Source of the DNA: Cyanophora paradoxa
Taxonomy: Eukaryota; Glaucocystophyceae; Cyanophorales; Cyanophoraceae
Length of the DNA stretch: 64,000 nucleotides
Direction of reading: 5' to 3'
NCBI GenBank assembly: GCA_004431415.1
Contig: QPMI01000273.1
Coordinates: 1 to 64,000, forward strand
Of this stretch, positions 62,240 to 64,000 are shown piece by piece. The notes below the pieces were generated by a model that made no database searches, had not been told where the DNA came from, and saw only the letters and a program-made list of their open reading frames with translations. The position numbers were made by a program, and so were the translations under genes. How positions within the stretch are numbered: position 1 is the first letter of the stretch; the number at the start of each line of letters is the position of its first letter.

Positions 62240-63540
62240 CAGGTCATGCCCCCGGCCCGCTGCCACCCGCGCCGCGGGCGTAGGCGTCAGCTTCTGGTGG
62301 CCGCGGGCGCGCGCGCGCGCCGCCCGCGTCAGCGCCCGCTCCTCCATCGTCGAAGACCAACCGTGCACCAACGATGGCTGCGAGTGCGCCGTGCAGAGCG
62401 CGCGCCAGCTGCAGCAGGAGCAAGCTGGCTCCCAGCAGTGTGTGCCCGGCCGCTTTCAATGGAAGATGCACTTGGTGTCCGGCCAACGCACCGAGGAACG
62501 CGAGCGGCTACTGCGTGCCGATCCTCTACATGTACAACCACAACAAGGCGATCGGTGTCGGCAGAACACAGCAGAGCTTCTGCGAGCCCCCGCCGCCAAC
62601 GCCTCGGGCATCTGCGTGTACCCCGCAAGCGCCGACGGGCGGCGGCGACCGCGCGCTGCGCCTGAGACGTCGACGCGTACGCCCCTGCCTCCAACGTCTC
62701 CGACGTCTGCGTGTACCCCACCCCGAGCCCGCCCCCGGCCCTCGCCTTTGCCGAGCGCCAGCCCCTCGCCCTCGGCCACGTGCACCCCCTCCGGATCCCT
62801 CCCCCCCACTCCCTCCCTCCCCTCCCCCGTGGCCCCTCCCCCGTCCCCACCCCTCCCCCCCACCCATGGCCACCTCCGCGATATCGATCCCCCTGCTCCT
62901 CCGATCCCCCGCGGTCAAGGCCCCGTCGTTCGTGCGCCCGCCCCTCCGACCCCCGCGCCCCTCCCGAACGCGCCGACCGCGAGCTGCGCCGACCGCGCGG
63001 GCGACGGCAGAGCATCACGCGGGTCGCCGTGGCGGGGGCGGGGGCGTCGACGCCAGGGTCGCCTTCGACGCGAGCAACCGCGCCGTCTTCACCGCCCCGT
63101 CCTCCAGACGCCCCAGGCCCGCCCCGCCCCGCCCCCGCCCCCGCCTCCCCCCGCGGCCCGGACGCCCCCGTTCCCCCGGCCGACGGGGCGGGGCGCGCCG
63201 GCGCAGGGGGCGGCGTACGCGGCGGGGTGGGGTACGACCTCGAGCTCGAGGTCCGCAGCGCGGGCGGCGCCTTCGACGCCTTCACACTCGTCGGCGCCTT
63301 CGCCTGGCGCCCCGCCGCCGCCCCGCCGCCGGTTCCGTCCCCGCCGTGTCCGCCCGCCTTCTCTGCCGCCATATATACTGACGCGCGGCGCAGGCCGTAC
63401 GTGAGCGGGGCGCCGGCGCCGGCGGCGTCACGGCGTGCCCGGCGCCGCCCTTCGCCGGCCCCCTCGCCGCCGCCCTCGCGATCGCGACTCGGCGATCGCC
63501 GCTGCCCTCGGGGCCCGCGGCCGCCTCGAGTTTCGATGCG
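62240..63540 (+). CDS. Exons of a Cys-rich, Pro-linked secreted protein inside the duplicated unit
   Basis: After an acceptor at about 62242 (GCCTGCGCAG) frames encode SARSSIVEDQPCTNDGCECA and, shifted, CPAAFNGRCTWCPANAPRNA, SGYCVPILYMYNHNKAIGVG and QQSFCEPPPPTPRASACTPQ, that is a Cys-rich head followed by Pro/Thr/Ser linkers (62690-62880). Later segments VDARVAFDASNRAVFTAP (63042-63095) and LELEVRSAGGAFDAFTLVGA (63240-63300) are beta-rich and repeat-like. The gene continues the style of the upstream secreted protein and probably forms one repeat of it, or a tandem paralogue. Exon limits are not fixed. Confidence 0.4.
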
Positions 63541-63764
63541 AGGCAACGGCATTTTGTTTTTGAAGTCGACTTTATATCTAGTTGTTTGGTAGGAAGGCGA
63601 CGTTCAATTTGGCAGAAAAAGGCATTTTGTTTTTGCAGAAGTGGACGTCGACGCTACTTTAATTCCCTGCCAGCCGTAGCCAGCCCCTCAAGCCCAGCCC
63701 GTGATAAACTCCGGATCCGGTCCTCGCATCGATATCGATATCCCTCACGAGCCCCCCGTTTCCG

Positions 63765-64000
63765 GCGTGCCTTACAGGCCTAGGCCTATATATATAGCTA
63801 GAACATGCACTGAAGCAGCAGCCAGGTCCGCCGGGGGCGCCGACTTCGAATTCTTCGGCCTCGTCGCCAATCACTCTGAATTGCAAGTGCGCCGCCGATG
63901 CATATGGCGCGCCGGCCTCCGCCGCCCCCGCAGGCGCGGCGGCTGCGAATGCCGGCATCGGGTTTAAATTTTGTGAAATCGTTACATCCGCGAGTTCGAG
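63765..64000. repeat. Direct repeat copy 2 (truncated by the window end)
   Basis: Identical to 61887-62122 at every position I compared, at a distance of 1,878 bp. It marks the start of the second unit of a tandem duplication or larger array. Confidence 0.95.

Overview
The window looks like nuclear DNA of a GC-rich, intron-containing microbial eukaryote, most likely an alga. Host genes have short introns (about 60-120 nt) with donors that often read GTGCG and acceptors that often read GCAG, and intergenic DNA is crowded with short palindromic words. I cannot name the species. The GC-rich DNA adjoins an AT-rich, intronless, densely packed virus-like block.

Layout. 1-9,903: AT-rich virus-like block with a divergent patatin-like phospholipase/discoidin fusion, a large tail-fibre-like protein broken by three single-base frameshifts, four paralogous structural proteins, two small proteins and an S-adenosylmethionine decarboxylase (SpeD) homologue. 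9,904-10,902: AT-rich non-coding repeats. 10,903-10,975: a perfect 28-bp inverted repeat exactly where composition changes. 10,976-19,324: an extremely C-rich (+ strand) element with a dead plus an intact-looking Ulp1-type protease domain, a LINE-like RNase H/zinc tail, a C2H2-like finger and a second, T-rich ORF of unknown function, ending near a short A-run. 20,643-21,999: a PLAC8-family gene with five short introns. 22,139-28,006: a complete-looking PAT/kangaroo-like (DIRS order) tyrosine-recombinase retrotransposon on the minus strand with Gag, RT-RNase H, recombinase and split direct repeats A1...B1A2...B2. 28,606-35,492: a secreted subtilisin (S8, proteinase K-like) gene with signal peptide, I9 propeptide and full catalytic set, followed by more Cys-rich extracellular exons. 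35.8-37.2 kb: a patchwork of partial copies of the PLAC8 3' part, a subtilisin exon and an RNase H1 gene. 37,835-39,451: an RNase H1 gene with altered catalytic positions. 40.7-43.5 kb (-): a gene with a MYND finger. 43.6-48.0 kb (-): a TPR/DUF4470 gene with an in-frame stop. 48-52.8 kb: repeats and MITE-like elements. 52.9-61.9 kb: exons of a secreted, Ser/Thr/Pro-linked multidomain protein. 61,887 to the end: one full unit and the start of a second copy of a 1,878-bp tandem duplication.

How it fits together. The viral block resembles a late structural cluster (fibres, receptor-binding-like jelly rolls, lipase) in which six of seven intergenic gaps are 22-25 nt. Its abrupt junction with a retroelement-like sequence at a hairpin suggests integration or an assembly join. 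The host part is gene-dense, with secreted proteases and surface proteins, and shows much local segmental duplication. All splice models here were made by eye from reading-frame phase and domain continuity; no search or alignment program was run.
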